A DNA stretch of 64,000 bases from Geminocystis sp050753365 (GCF_050753365.1 NZ_JBLZFY010000008.1:14303-78302), one strand, 5' to 3'. Positions 25,111-34,492 are shown, counted from the first letter of the stretch. Notes: generated from the sequence alone by a model not told the origin. Made by a program: numbers and translations.

Positions 25111-26619
25111 TTAATTTATGTAGCTTTTAATCTTGTTAATTACCTCATCTATAGTTAGGTTATCGGTGATGATTTCGATCGAATTTTCTGCTTTTTTTAA
25201 AGGAGCAATGTCACGGGTACTATCAAGATAATCTCTTTGCTCAATATCCGTCACTAATTGTTCTAAATTAATGTTATTTTCTCCTTGATTTTCTAAGTCA
25301 ATTAACCTTCTTTTTGCCCTTGCTAAAGGAGTTGCTGTTAAGAAAATTTTAAATTCCGCTTCAGGGAAAACATTTGTGCCAATATCTCTACCTTCTGCCA
25401 CAATTCCTCCCTGTTTACCGTATTCCTGTTGCAATGTTACCATTTTTTCTCGAACGGCTTTTTGAGAGGCAACTGTCGAGACATTGGCAGTAACGGCAGA
25501 AGTACGAATTTCTCTGGTGACATCTTGGTTATTGATTTTCACCGTCACGGGAATATTTAAGTCGTCACTGGGTAATAGCTCTAATTCGGCGGTGTTGACT
25601 AATTTTTCAACTTCTTTTTCATCGCTGATATTAATGTTATTTTCCATGACTAGCCAAGTAATTGCTCGATACATCGCCCCAGTATCAAGGTAAATCAAGC
25701 CTAATTCTTGGGCTAAACGACGGCTAACGGTGGATTTTCCTGCTCCAGCAGGTCCATCTAGGGCTATAATTGGTTTTTTCACGCTTAAAATTAGGTTGTC
25801 TATGAGGCGGGTTTCACCACAAAATACTGCGATCGACATTAAAGCAGTATCGGTGATATTTGTCAAGGGTTGTAAAGTTTTTCGATCGACTATTTCAGCG
25901 TATTGTAGAGTTAAATGGGGATGATTTTTAAATTGATGTTCAATAATTTTAATTAAATTTTCTGTGTTTTTTTCTCCGTCTAAAAACATCTTTTGTGCGA
26001 AGTTCAAACTCTTGAATAATAAAGTAGCTTCTTCTTTTTCTGTAGGGCTTAAATATTGATTACGAGAACTTAAAGCTAATCCTGATGCTTCTCGAATAAT
26101 AGCACAAGATTTGATTTTGACGGAAATATGGAGATCATGTACCATTTTTTCGATGATGGCTACCTGTTGTGCGTCTTTTTGCCCAAAATAGGCGATATTT
26201 GGCTTAACTAAGTTAAATAATTTCGTGACAATGGTGGCTACACCCTCAAAATGTCCTTTTCGATATTTTCCACACATTACCGCCGTCATAGATACAGGAG
26301 GCACAACTAAAGTAGTTTCTTGATTAATAATGTCATCGGGAGAGGGAGTAAATAAAAGGTTAACTCCTAATTTCTCGCAAATGTCCTTATCTTTGTCTAA
26401 TTGTCGGGGATATTTGTCTAAATCTTCATTCTCTCCGAATTGTAACGGATTAACGAAAATACTCACTATCACATAATCATTTTCAGTGACGGCTTGGGTG
26501 ATTAAACTTTCATGCCCTTGATGTAATGCTCCCATAGTTGGCACAAAACCAATCTTAATATTAGATGAAATTTTCGATCGAACTTTGAGCAATTCGCTGA
26601 TACTGGTTACAATTAACAT
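25111..26619 (-). CDS. panC/cmk: Bifunctional pantothenate synthetase / cytidylate kinase
   Basis: A fusion of two enzymes, usual in cyanobacteria. Residues 1-275 are PanC, which joins pantoate and beta-alanine with ATP; the HIGH-like motif HQGH is at 33-36 within VPTMGALHQGHESL, and GKYRKGHFEGVATIV follows. Residues 283-502 are CMP kinase, with P-loop GPAGAGKST (289-297), DTGAMYRA and the EGRDIGT loop. The fusion links coenzyme A and pyrimidine nucleotide metabolism in one polypeptide, though a regulatory reason is unknown. It is a single gene, divergent from the pentapeptide gene. Confidence 0.96.
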   Translation of the reverse strand: MLIVTSISELLKVRSKISSNIKIGFVPTMGALHQGHESLITQAVTENDYVIVSIFVNPLQFGENEDLDKYPRQLDKDKDICEKLGVNLLFTPSPDDIINQETTLVVPPVSMTAVMCGKYRKGHFEGVATIVTKLFNLVKPNIAYFGQKDAQQVAIIEKMVHDLHISVKIKSCAIIREASGLALSSRNQYLSPTEKEEATLLFKSLNFAQKMFLDGEKNTENLIKIIEHQFKNHPHLTLQYAEIVDRKTLQPLTNITDTALMSIAVFCGETRLIDNLILSVKKPIIALDGPAGAGKSTVSRRLAQELGLIYLDTGAMYRAITWLVMENNINISDEKEVEKLVNTAELELLPSDDLNIPVTVKINNQDVTREIRTSAVTANVSTVASQKAVREKMVTLQQEYGKQGGIVAEGRDIGTNVFPEAEFKIFLTATPLARAKRRLIDLENQGENNINLEQLVTDIEQRDYLDSTRDIAPLKKAENSIEIITDNLTIDEVINKIKSYIN

Positions 26620-26643
26620 AGAAGTTTTTTCCCAAGACGCTAT

Positions 26644-27156
26644 ATGATATTGACTTTTTTTTCTCGTCTATTCACTCTCATTTTTATCATTTTTTTAGCC
26701 ATTATTTTTGTGATTTTTACTCCTTTGCCTGTAAATGCGGAAATACTGAATTTTACCTATGCCGAATTAGAAGGGCAAGATTTTTCAGAGCGAGACTTGA
26801 CAGGTTCGGTGTTTGCGGCTTCTAATATGCGTAATGTCTCTTTCCGTGACTCTAATTTGACTAATAGCATTATGACGGAGGGAGTTTTACTTAATGCTGA
26901 TTTACGGGGAGTTAACTTTACGGGAGCTTTAATCGATCGTGTTACTTTTGACTTATCTGACTTACGAGATGCTCTTTTTGTGGATGCCATAGCTACTCGT
27001 ACCCGATTTTATGATACTAACATAGAAGGTGCAGATTTTTCGGGAGCTGTACTCGATCGTTATCAAGTCAATCTGATGTGCAAAAGAGCGACAGGAGTAA
27101 ATTCTGTTACAGGAGTTGCCACCAGAGACAGTTTAGGATGTCCAGAAGCCCAATGA
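26644..27156 (+). CDS. Exported pentapeptide-repeat protein
   Basis: A 170-residue protein with an N-terminal signal peptide (FTLIFIIFLAIIFVIFTPLP, cleavage near VNA) and about 15 pentapeptide units of the A(D/N)LxX type between residues 50 and 150, for example NLTNS, NADLRGVNFTGA and GADFSGA. Pentapeptide repeats fold as a right-handed quadrilateral beta helix. The last part carries two cysteines (NLMCKRATG, LGCPEA) that could form a disulfide. It is probably located in the thylakoid lumen or periplasm. Function unknown. Confidence 0.87.
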   Translation: MILTFFSRLFTLIFIIFLAIIFVIFTPLPVNAEILNFTYAELEGQDFSERDLTGSVFAASNMRNVSFRDSNLTNSIMTEGVLLNADLRGVNFTGALIDRVTFDLSDLRDALFVDAIATRTRFYDTNIEGADFSGAVLDRYQVNLMCKRATGVNSVTGVATRDSLGCPEAQ

Positions 27157-27172
27157 ATTCAAGTTTACTTGT

Positions 27173-27200
27173 TAAGCAGGGCGTTTTCATTCTCGAAATT
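27173..27200. repeat. Related end of the 853-1053 inverted-repeat element
   Basis: AAGCAGGGCGTTTTCATTC resembles AAGCAGGGCTGTTTCATTTT, the right end of the element at 853-1053 read on the minus strand. No second end was found within 300 bp. Confidence 0.35.
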
Positions 27201-27307
27201 TGATTTAATTTAACACCATAATACAAATCTGAGATTATTGTCTATAAAAATAATGGGCTCCAAGTAAATGTCATATTTTAATATATTTTTTGGAACTATA
27301 GAAATTC

Positions 27308-27901
27308 GTGAATAAGCCATATATTTCTTTGTTATCACTGGTTTTAATGACAGTATTTTTAACAATTATTCTAAACTTAATTGCCTTCGCTAAACCTGCC
27401 ATTAATATTAGCACTAATTATTATAATGTCAGAGGAAAAACTGTTCCAGAAATTGCCCAGAGTCTTTATAATGATAGTCCAATTATTTATCAAGGAAAAA
27501 AATATCATGCTTATACTTCATGGAATGTAAAATGGAATTTTAACTGGTATCAGTATCCCCGTTATTGCCAAATTACTTCGGTAAAAACCACCGTTGATGT
27601 AAAATATACCTTACCAAAATTAATTACTTATGCTTCCTTATCTTCGGCGGTTAAACAAAAATGGGATAGATATTATAAAGCCTTAATTTATCATGAAGAA
27701 GGTCATAAAAATTTTGGAGTAAATTCTGCCCTTAATATTGAAAAATCGATTCTGAATATGGGAAAAAGAAACTCCTGTCCACAGTTAGAAAAAGATGCTA
27801 ATATTATCGCTAATAATGTGATTAAACGATCGATCGAACAGGAAAAAGAATATGATAGAATCACTAATCATGGAGCGACACAAGGTGCTGTTTTTCCTTA
27901 A
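27308..27901 (+). CDS. DUF922 family exported Zn-dependent protease-like protein
   Basis: A 197-residue exported protein beginning at GTG. The signal peptide is SLVLMTVFLTIILNLIAFA; the mature part starts KPAINISTNYYNVRGKT. A zincin-like HEEGH motif is at 129-133 (ALIYHEEGHKNFG), the hallmark of DUF922. The family is annotated as a predicted secreted Zn-dependent protease, without a known substrate. Four cysteines are absent except Cys87 and Cys157, which could pair. Placed alone. Confidence 0.8.
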   Translation: MNKPYISLLSLVLMTVFLTIILNLIAFAKPAINISTNYYNVRGKTVPEIAQSLYNDSPIIYQGKKYHAYTSWNVKWNFNWYQYPRYCQITSVKTTVDVKYTLPKLITYASLSSAVKQKWDRYYKALIYHEEGHKNFGVNSALNIEKSILNMGKRNSCPQLEKDANIIANNVIKRSIEQEKEYDRITNHGATQGAVFP

Positions 27902-27935
27902 AATATTGGGATTTCGGAAATGATAACAGTATTTT

Positions 27936-27961
27936 GTCATTGCGAGGCACGAAGCAATCTC
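27936..27961. repeat. Dispersed CATTGCGAGG-ACGAAGCAAT repeat
   Basis: GTCATTGCGAGGCACGAAGC followed by AATCTC: a single copy in the gap between two exported-protein genes. Confidence 0.75.
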
Positions 27962-28079
27962 TTTTTATAAATGTTTAAGTTATAAATATATAGTATTTAT
28001 TAGCTAATGCAATAATTATGTGATTCTGAGTTTGTGGAATAATCTCTAAAACTTTTATATTTCTAACAATAGAATAAAA

Positions 28080-28499
28080 ATGCAAAAATTAACAAAAATT
28101 AGCCTAATTAGTTTAATCTTATCATTACCTTTTAATAGTGGTATAAATGCTCAAGAATTATCTACCGTACAGGGAAAATTAATGTATCCTTCTGATTATT
28201 TACCAGCCATGTTAGTATGTGCCGTTAACCTCAATTCACGACAAAGATTTTGTATCAAAACAGAGGAAGATGATGCCAGATTTATGATGAAAATTCCTCA
28301 AGGAGAATATATATTTTCAGCCGAAAAAATTGACGATTCTACTATGAAAGCATGGATGACAAATTTTAATCTGGAATGTGGACAACCCTGTGCAAATAAT
28401 CCTATTCATGTTTTAAAAGTTGATGTTAATGATTCTCTTATTTCGGGGATTTGCCCTTGTGATTGGTACACAAAAGAAGATAAATTAATTTTTCCTTAA
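28080..28499 (+). CDS. Exported protein of unknown function
   Basis: A 139-residue protein with a clear signal peptide (LTKISLISLILSLPFNSGIN, cleavage near AQE). The mature part looks like a small beta-sandwich of the carboxypeptidase-regulatory type: GKLMYPSDYLPAMLVCAVNL followed by FMMKIPQGEYIFSAEKI. Five cysteines in the mature chain (VCAVN, RFCIK, LECGQPCAN and GICPCDW) point to disulfide bonds in the periplasm or lumen. No family name recognised. Confidence 0.72.
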   Translation: MQKLTKISLISLILSLPFNSGINAQELSTVQGKLMYPSDYLPAMLVCAVNLNSRQRFCIKTEEDDARFMMKIPQGEYIFSAEKIDDSTMKAWMTNFNLECGQPCANNPIHVLKVDVNDSLISGICPCDWYTKEDKLIFP

Positions 28500-28505
28500 T
28501 TACTA

Positions 28506-29342
28506 TTAATTTTGGGCTAAAAATTCTTTAATTACTTTGTTAAATGGTTCAGGTTCAACTAAAAAAGCCCAATGATTGCTTGGTACTTTCTTAATGGTTA
28601 AATTAGGTAAATAATCTTTAAAAGGTTGAATTTGAAAGTTCGATCGATTTAGCCCTTTTTCTGGTTGAATAAATAGGGTAGGAATGTTTAATTTTTGAGT
28701 TAATCCAGCTTTTAACATGACATCAGTAAAAATTTCATCCCTAGCTTGAATCGCAAATTTACTTGACCAAATACCGTTATCATTTTGTTGAATACTATAG
28801 TTAAATACCTCTTGTTGAAAATCACTCCAGCCTTGATATTGTTTTAAAGTTTTAGCTAAATTTTGAGCAAATTCATAACTAGGAAAATCTCCTGTCATTT
28901 TCAAAAAAGGCAACACTTGATAAAGCAACGGAAAAGTAATTTTCATCCAATTAGGTAACTTGTTAATATAAAAAGGATCAACTAAAGTCATACTGAGAAA
29001 ATAATCAGATTTTTGTGTAACCCAAATAGGCACGAATTTAGCACTCCAAGAATGAGCTAAAATATGAAATTTTGTCCATCCTAAATGATTAATTAAAGCC
29101 TCTAAATCATTAATTATATCTTCAGTAAAATAGCCTTTTTCTGGTTTACTACTATTACCATGTCCTCGCAAATCTGGGGCAATAATATGATAATTTTCCT
29201 GTAAATAATTCCCCAATTTACCCCAAACTAAACCATGATCCGCCATGCCGTGTAATAATAATAATGGGATTTGACCTTGATTCCATTCTAAGTAAGAAAT
29301 CTCGATGTTATCAGGGTTAATAAATGTCTTACGAGTTGCCAT
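28506..29342 (-). CDS. Alpha/beta hydrolase fold protein
   Basis: A 278-residue alpha/beta hydrolase. The oxyanion region is LLLHGMADHGLVW, and the strand that follows (IIAPDLRGHGNSSKP) is typical. The nucleophile elbow reads LAHSWSAK, so both glycines of the usual GxSxG are replaced (Ala and Ser). The catalytic His is likely in PSNHWAFLVEP. The altered elbow is tolerated in some family members but leaves activity uncertain. Substrate unknown. It converges with the exported-protein gene on the plus strand. Confidence 0.83.
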   Translation of the reverse strand: MATRKTFINPDNIEISYLEWNQGQIPLLLLHGMADHGLVWGKLGNYLQENYHIIAPDLRGHGNSSKPEKGYFTEDIINDLEALINHLGWTKFHILAHSWSAKFVPIWVTQKSDYFLSMTLVDPFYINKLPNWMKITFPLLYQVLPFLKMTGDFPSYEFAQNLAKTLKQYQGWSDFQQEVFNYSIQQNDNGIWSSKFAIQARDEIFTDVMLKAGLTQKLNIPTLFIQPEKGLNRSNFQIQPFKDYLPNLTIKKVPSNHWAFLVEPEPFNKVIKEFLAQN

Positions 29343-29423
29343 TGTTTTGTTAATGTTTAAGTCAATTCTCTCCTAATCTTATCTTCATCGATTTACCTAT
29401 TACCTATTACTTCCCTTTATCAA

Positions 29424-29447
29424 AAGCCTTTTTCAGCACCCCCTAAT
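29424..29447. repeat. Solo end of the MITE-like family
   Basis: GCCTTTTTCAGCACCCCCTA matches the reversed left end of the family; no second end is adjacent. Confidence 0.45.
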
Positions 29448-29944
29448 TAAATTCCGATGACATATTTTCTCCATTCGTGATTAACATTATCTTTAACAGA
29501 CTTAGCAATCTCGAAATGAAGACTACTGTAAGGTTTTCTTGGTTGTTGATTTAACGGCATTTGGGCTTCTTTTGGGGTACGATTTCCTTTCTTTATATTG
29601 CATCGAACACAGGCTGCCACTAAATTTTCCCAAGTGTCCCCTCCTCCTCTCGATCGAGGTATAACATGATCTAAAGTAAGTTGATCTCCCCTATAATTAC
29701 AATATTGACAGGTATTTTTGTCTCGTTCAAAAACGTTACGTCTAGTCAAAGGAATATCTTTATAGGGTACTTTAACATAATGCCTTAACCTAATCACCGA
29801 AGGAAGGGGAAAAGTTTGAGAAATGAAAGTATTATGATATTCTAATTGTTCTGCTTTACCTTTGATTAAGAGAATAACCGCCCGTTTCCAGTTAGTAATA
29901 TTTAGCGGTTCGTAGGACGCATTTAAGACTAAAACCTTACCCAT
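29447..29944 (-). CDS. HNH endonuclease
   Basis: A 165-residue HNH nuclease of a type conserved through cyanobacteria. The N-terminus MGKVLVLNASYEPLNITNWK is the usual start, so the ATG at 29944 was preferred over one 7 codons upstream. The zinc pairs are CQYC and CVRC, and the ββα-metal core is LTLDHVIPRSRGGGDTWENL with the catalytic His in DHV. The role is unknown; it is not next to a methylase or mobile element. Confidence 0.9.
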   Translation of the reverse strand: MGKVLVLNASYEPLNITNWKRAVILLIKGKAEQLEYHNTFISQTFPLPSVIRLRHYVKVPYKDIPLTRRNVFERDKNTCQYCNYRGDQLTLDHVIPRSRGGGDTWENLVAACVRCNIKKGNRTPKEAQMPLNQQPRKPYSSLHFEIAKSVKDNVNHEWRKYVIGI

Positions 29945-30096
29945 AAAAGTATTACTTTCAATCATTTATTGCTGATACTAACACAAATTATCAAAAATGA
30001 GTTATGGAATTTAACATAATCAGACGAGCGTGGGTAGTTCACAATGTAAAATAGAGGATTAGTGGACAGGTAAAAATTTTTTTAAATTACTCAATT

Positions 30097-30642
30097 ATGC
30101 TTAATAATCAAGAATTACCTCAAGTTTTAGTTCGTCGTTTATTTTTTCAGGGAAGAAAATTTCAGTTTGAAGTGAACAAATTAAAATTGCCCAATGGCGC
30201 TCAAGGAGAATGGGAATGTATCCGTCATCCCGGAGGTGCTTTAGCCGTGCCAGTGACGAAGGAGGGAAAATTGGTTTTAGTGCGTCAATATCGCTTCGCC
30301 CTTGAGGGTAGATTATTAGAATTTCCAGCAGGTACAGTTGAAAAGGGTGAAAGTCCAGAAACCACGATTAAACGAGAAATTGAAGAAGAAACGGGCTATA
30401 GTGCTAAAAAATGGCGTAATTTGGGTAAATTTCCCCTCGCCCCCGGTTATTCCGATGAATATATCTATGCTTTTTTAGCTCAAGATTTAGAGAAATTACC
30501 TAATCCACCTAGTCAGGATGAAGATGAAGATATTGAAGTGGTTTTAATGACTCCAGATGAATTTGAAACATTAGCCTTTAATAGTCATGAAATTGATGCT
30601 AAAACGATTACTAGCTATTTTTTAGCTCGTTCTTTTCTTTAA
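30097..30642 (+). CDS. Nudix hydrolase, ADP-ribose pyrophosphatase type
   Basis: A 181-residue Nudix enzyme. The Nudix box (Gx5Ex7REUxEExGU) is complete at about 79-101, beginning GTVEKGESPETTIKREIEEE. The position of the box and the following LAPGYSDEYIYAFLAQ resemble ADP-ribose pyrophosphatases, which hydrolyse ADP-ribose to AMP and ribose 5-phosphate; the substrate is inferred. It ends at a strong hairpin shared with the convergent adhE gene. Confidence 0.88.
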   Translation: MLNNQELPQVLVRRLFFQGRKFQFEVNKLKLPNGAQGEWECIRHPGGALAVPVTKEGKLVLVRQYRFALEGRLLEFPAGTVEKGESPETTIKREIEEETGYSAKKWRNLGKFPLAPGYSDEYIYAFLAQDLEKLPNPPSQDEDEDIEVVLMTPDEFETLAFNSHEIDAKTITSYFLARSFL

Positions 30643-30649
30643 CAATTCT

Positions 30650-30676
30650 CCCCGTTAACCTTGCGGTGCAACGGGG
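30650..30676. terminator. Hairpin between convergent genes
   Basis: CCCCGTT (30650-30656) and AACGGGG (30670-30676) form a 7-bp GC-rich stem with a 13-nt loop, exactly between the nudix stop and the adhE stop. It may act as a bidirectional terminator, although only a weak T-rich stretch follows. Confidence 0.55.
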
Positions 30677-30686
30677 GATTCTTCCT

Positions 30687-33329
30687 TTATACTGTCTCCA
30701 CCACTGGTTGATGATAAAATTGGGATTCGAGGTTAAAGCCACGATACGCCATGATATACAATTCCTTCATGTCTTTAATTAAAGGATAACGGGGATTTGT
30801 ACCAGTACATTGATCATCGAAGGCTTCTTCTGCTAAACTTTCTATTTCATCATAAAACTCTTGATCTTCGATCGACAATACTTCCCTAATAGTAAGGGGA
30901 ATGTTTAACTCTTTTTTCAGGTTTTCCACCGCTTCCACGAGTTTCTCTACCTTCTCATCATCGGTGATACCCCCTAACTGTAAATAATCGGCAATTTGGG
31001 CATAACGGAATTTAGCGTTAGGATACTTATATTGAGGGAAAATCGCCTGTTTAAAGGGTGCATCCGTGGCATTATAACGAATAACGTGGGAAATCATCAA
31101 GGCATTAGCCAATCCGTGAGGTACATGGAAACTTGAACCTAATTTATGTGCCAAAGAGTGACAGATTCCTAAGAAGGAATTAGCAAAAGCCATTCCTGCA
31201 ATAGTTGCTCCGTAGTGGACTTTTTCCCTTGCTTTAAGGTCTTTCGCTCCATTATGATAGGCACTGGGTAGATATTTAAACAAAAGTCCGATGGCTTTTA
31301 ATGCCAAACCACTGGTAAACTCGGTGGAATAGATAGACACATAAGCCTCTAAAGCGTGGGTTAAAGCGTCAATGCCTCCAAATGCGGTTAAACTCTTGGG
31401 CATATTTAACACCAATTCGGGATCAACGATCGCAATATTAGGGGTTAAGGCGTAATCAGCGAGGGGGTATTTCATGCCCGTTTTTTCATCGGTGACGACA
31501 GCAAAAGGGGTTACTTCTGAGCCTGTACCTGATGTGGTAGGAATGGCTACCATAATCGCTTTTTTGCCCAATTCAGGTAAATCATATACCCGTTTGCGAA
31601 TATCCATAAAACGGGTGGCGATGCCCTCAAATTCGATGTCTGGATGTTCGTACATTAACCACATAACTTTTGCTGCATCCATCGGTGAGCCTCCCCCCAA
31701 TGCGATGATAACATCAGGATTGAAGTTGTTTAAAGAAGCTAAGCCACGATTAACGGTGGCAAGACAGGGATCAGGCTCAACATCGTAAAAAATGTTGTAT
31801 TTTATGCCCATTTGCTCTAAAACGCTCTCTATTTTCTTCGTCATGCCTAACTCATAGAGGGGTTTATCGGTGACGATGAAAGCCTTTTCTTTTCCTGCTA
31901 AATCCCCTAAAGCAACGGGTAAGCTACCGTATTTGAAGTAAACCTTCGGCGGTACACGAAACCAAAGCATATTTTCTCGCCGTTCGGTGATAGTCTTAAT
32001 GTTGAGTAAATGTTGTACTCCCACGTTACCACTGATGGAGTTACCGCCCCAACTACCACAACCAAGAGTTAAGGACGGATCAAGACGGAAGTTATACAAA
32101 TCCCCGATCGCACCTACGGAGGAGGGAGTATTTACCAACACCCTAGCGGTTTCCATTTTACTCTCAAAATAGGCAATTTCTTTGTGCTTATCAGGACTAA
32201 TATAAATAGAGGATGTATGCCCTTTTCCGCCAAATTCTACTAATTGAGCTGCTTTTTCCGTCCCATCTTCAAAGTTATCCGCTCGATACATTGCTAAAAT
32301 GGGAGATAATTTTTCATAGGCAAAAGGCTCATCATAACCGATTTTTTCTACCTCTCCTATTAATACTTTGCTATCCGCAGGAATGGTAATATTCGCTAGT
32401 TGAGCGATTTTTTGCACAGATTGTCCTACTATATCAGCATTTATTCTACCATCTTTGAGTAAAATATTCCTCAATCGATCGATTTCTTCTCCTTGGAGGA
32501 AGTAAGCTCCCCTAAGCTCAAATTCCTGCCTAAACTCGTCATAAATGGCATTTTCAACGATAATCGACTGTTCAGAGGCACAAATCATGCCATTATCAAA
32601 GGTTTTACTGAGCATAATCGAAGATACAGCCATTTTGATATGCGCGCTTTTCTCGATCACGGCAGGGGTATTTCCAGCCCCAACCCCTAAAGAGGGATGA
32701 CCAGAGGAATAGGCGGCTTTTACCATGCCCGGTCCTCCTGTGGCAAGAATCAGCTTAATATCTGGGTGTTGCATCAATGCCTGAGAGGCTTGTAATGTCG
32801 GCTCATCAATCCAGCCAATAATATCTTCTGGTGCGCCTGCGGCGATGGCAGCATCCCTAACAATTCTAGCGGCTTCGATCGTACATTTTTTTGCCCTAGG
32901 GTGAGGAGAGAGAATAATAGCGTTGCGAGTTTTGAGGGCTAAAAGGGTTTTAAAAACTGCGGTAGAAGTGGGGTTTGTAGTGGGAATAATTCCAGCTATT
33001 ACTCCTAAAGGTTCAGCGATTTTTTCAATACCATAACATTCATCTTTTTCGATGACTCCGCAGGTTTTTTCGTCTCGATATTTGTTATAAATAATCTCAG
33101 AAGCAAAGTGATTTTTAATAACTTTATCTTCAACAATTCCCATGCCCGTTTCTTCACAAGCCATTTTAGCTAAGGGGATTCGGGCTGAGTTTGCCGCTAA
33201 AGCCGCTCTTTTGAAAATTCGATCGACTTGTTCTTGAGTAAAATTTGCATATTTTTTTTGAGCTTGTTTAACATTAGCAATTAATTGCTCTAAACTTGCC
33301 AAGCCATTGGTAGATTCCATCATTTGCAT
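30687..33329 (-). CDS. adhE: Bifunctional acetaldehyde-CoA/alcohol dehydrogenase AdhE
   Basis: Reduces acetyl-CoA to acetaldehyde and then ethanol, consuming two NADH; a fermentative route. From the chosen ATG there are 880 residues: an aldehyde dehydrogenase half with the catalytic Cys in NGMICASEQS, then an iron-dependent alcohol dehydrogenase half with GGGSPMDAAK and the His metal ligands in CHSLAHKLGSSFHVPHGLAN. AdhE forms spirosomes in other bacteria. The frame extends 48 codons further up, but a GGAG site sits properly before the ATG at 33329 (MQMMEST). In a phototroph it suggests dark anaerobic fermentation. Confidence 0.95.
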   Translation of the reverse strand: MQMMESTNGLASLEQLIANVKQAQKKYANFTQEQVDRIFKRAALAANSARIPLAKMACEETGMGIVEDKVIKNHFASEIIYNKYRDEKTCGVIEKDECYGIEKIAEPLGVIAGIIPTTNPTSTAVFKTLLALKTRNAIILSPHPRAKKCTIEAARIVRDAAIAAGAPEDIIGWIDEPTLQASQALMQHPDIKLILATGGPGMVKAAYSSGHPSLGVGAGNTPAVIEKSAHIKMAVSSIMLSKTFDNGMICASEQSIIVENAIYDEFRQEFELRGAYFLQGEEIDRLRNILLKDGRINADIVGQSVQKIAQLANITIPADSKVLIGEVEKIGYDEPFAYEKLSPILAMYRADNFEDGTEKAAQLVEFGGKGHTSSIYISPDKHKEIAYFESKMETARVLVNTPSSVGAIGDLYNFRLDPSLTLGCGSWGGNSISGNVGVQHLLNIKTITERRENMLWFRVPPKVYFKYGSLPVALGDLAGKEKAFIVTDKPLYELGMTKKIESVLEQMGIKYNIFYDVEPDPCLATVNRGLASLNNFNPDVIIALGGGSPMDAAKVMWLMYEHPDIEFEGIATRFMDIRKRVYDLPELGKKAIMVAIPTTSGTGSEVTPFAVVTDEKTGMKYPLADYALTPNIAIVDPELVLNMPKSLTAFGGIDALTHALEAYVSIYSTEFTSGLALKAIGLLFKYLPSAYHNGAKDLKAREKVHYGATIAGMAFANSFLGICHSLAHKLGSSFHVPHGLANALMISHVIRYNATDAPFKQAIFPQYKYPNAKFRYAQIADYLQLGGITDDEKVEKLVEAVENLKKELNIPLTIREVLSIEDQEFYDEIESLAEEAFDDQCTGTNPRYPLIKDMKELYIMAYRGFNLESQFYHQPVVETV

Positions 33330-33435
33330 CTGAAAAATCTCCTGTTTTTTACCTAAATTTGATGTTGATACCCTAATTATAGATAATTTGATAGAAGTTG
33401 CTAAAAAAGTATTTTGATGAAGGTATTTGTTGTTA

Positions 33436-34026
33436 TCATTCGATCGAATCAGCATAAACTGGTTTTTCATCAATCAATCCCATTCTTTCGGGGGGCCAAA
33501 AACGTACAGAGGCACGACCAATAAATCTATCCCGTGGCACAAAGCCCCAATAATGGGAATCATAGCTATTATTGCGATTATCTCCCAAAACTAAATACTC
33601 CCCTTGAGGTACAATAACAGGTCCATAATCATATTTTGGTGCTTCTGAAATATAAGCCTCTCTCAAAACTTTTCCATTAACCTGTACCTTGCCATTTCTT
33701 ACTATCACTTCGTCTCCGGGTAAACCAATAATTCTTTTAATAAAAGCCTCGTTAAAATGTTCTCTTTGGAGGGCTTCCGTAGCGTTAAATACAACTATAT
33801 CTCCTCTTTTAGGTTCTCGAAAACGATAAGTCATTTTTTCAATGAGCAAACGATCGTTAATTTGTAGTGTTGGTTCCATAGAAGAAGAAGGAATGTATCG
33901 AGCTTCAGCGATAAAAGTACGAATACCAAAAGATAAAACAGCAGCCATAGCAACAGTTTTCACAATTTCTAACCAAGGATTTTCTTCGTGACTAGCAATG
34001 TTTTGGTGTTTTTGTTTTTCACTCAT
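33436..34026 (-). CDS. lepB: Signal peptidase I
   Basis: Cleaves signal peptides of exported proteins at the membrane. One N-terminal membrane segment (VKTVAMAAVLSFGIRTFIAEA) is followed by the catalytic Ser in YIPSSSMEPTL and the Lys in AFIKRIIGLPGDE, then GDNRNNSYDSHYWG and GRASVRFWPPERMG. All signature blocks are intact. The frame is open 31 codons upstream; the ATG at 34026 (MSEKQKHQN) gives the usual length of 196 residues. It is next to adhE but separated by about 107 bp. Confidence 0.94.
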   Translation of the reverse strand: MSEKQKHQNIASHEENPWLEIVKTVAMAAVLSFGIRTFIAEARYIPSSSMEPTLQINDRLLIEKMTYRFREPKRGDIVVFNATEALQREHFNEAFIKRIIGLPGDEVIVRNGKVQVNGKVLREAYISEAPKYDYGPVIVPQGEYLVLGDNRNNSYDSHYWGFVPRDRFIGRASVRFWPPERMGLIDEKPVYADSIE

Positions 34027-34249
34027 AGGGGTTTTTTGGATGTTAATATGCTGACTATCTAGTTTAGCGTGAACTACCCATATTCGTCTTCTGTTATGCG
34101 GGTAGAAATTACCAACCACTCTGAAACTTGGTATAATTTTAGTGTTTACAGCGTGGGACTTCTTTCTCCATTTATGTTAAAAAGATTGAGTGGTCATAAG
34201 GGTATTTTTCATCGTATAATAGTAAATTGTGTCTATTTTAGATAAATCT

Positions 34250-34450
34250 ATGCCTAAATTAAAAACTAAAAAATCTGCGGCTAAACGTTTTCGCATCACT
34301 GGAAGCGGGAAAAAGATTATGCGTCGTAAAGCTAATAAAAACCACTTATTAGAGCATAAAACAGCAAAACAAAGACGACGTTTAAGTAATATGGCTTTGG
34401 TTGATGAGAGTAACGAAAAAGAAGTTCGCTTAATGTTACCTTACGCTTAG
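34250..34450 (+). CDS. rpmI: 50S ribosomal protein L35
   Basis: A 66-residue basic ribosomal protein starting PKLKTKKSAAKRFRITGSG with RRKANKNHLLEHKTAKQRR, the family pattern. An in-frame upstream start at 34229 would add 7 non-conserved residues and was not used. It is followed after 106 bp by rplT, the usual order; infC is not in front of it here. Confidence 0.97.
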   Translation: MPKLKTKKSAAKRFRITGSGKKIMRRKANKNHLLEHKTAKQRRRLSNMALVDESNEKEVRLMLPYA

Positions 34451-34458
34451 GGATTAAT

Positions 34459-34492
34459 CATCATATCATCGAGTAAATTGTCACGGATGATG
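34459..34492 (+). promoter_or_regulatory. Hairpin with T-rich tail between rpmI and rplT
   Basis: CATCAT (34459-34464) can pair with ATGATG (34487-34492), followed by TTTTATTTTATTT. It could be a weak terminator or an attenuator that tunes rplT, which in other bacteria represses its own operon. The stem is short, so confidence is low. Confidence 0.3.

Noticed and set aside
30687..33473. AdhE with a 48-residue N-terminal extension
   Set aside because: The extension is not AdhE-like, and a GGAG site in proper distance marks the ATG at 33329.
34229..34249. L35 start seven codons upstream
   Set aside because: Bacterial L35 begins at MPKLKTKKSA; the extra residues have no counterpart in the family.
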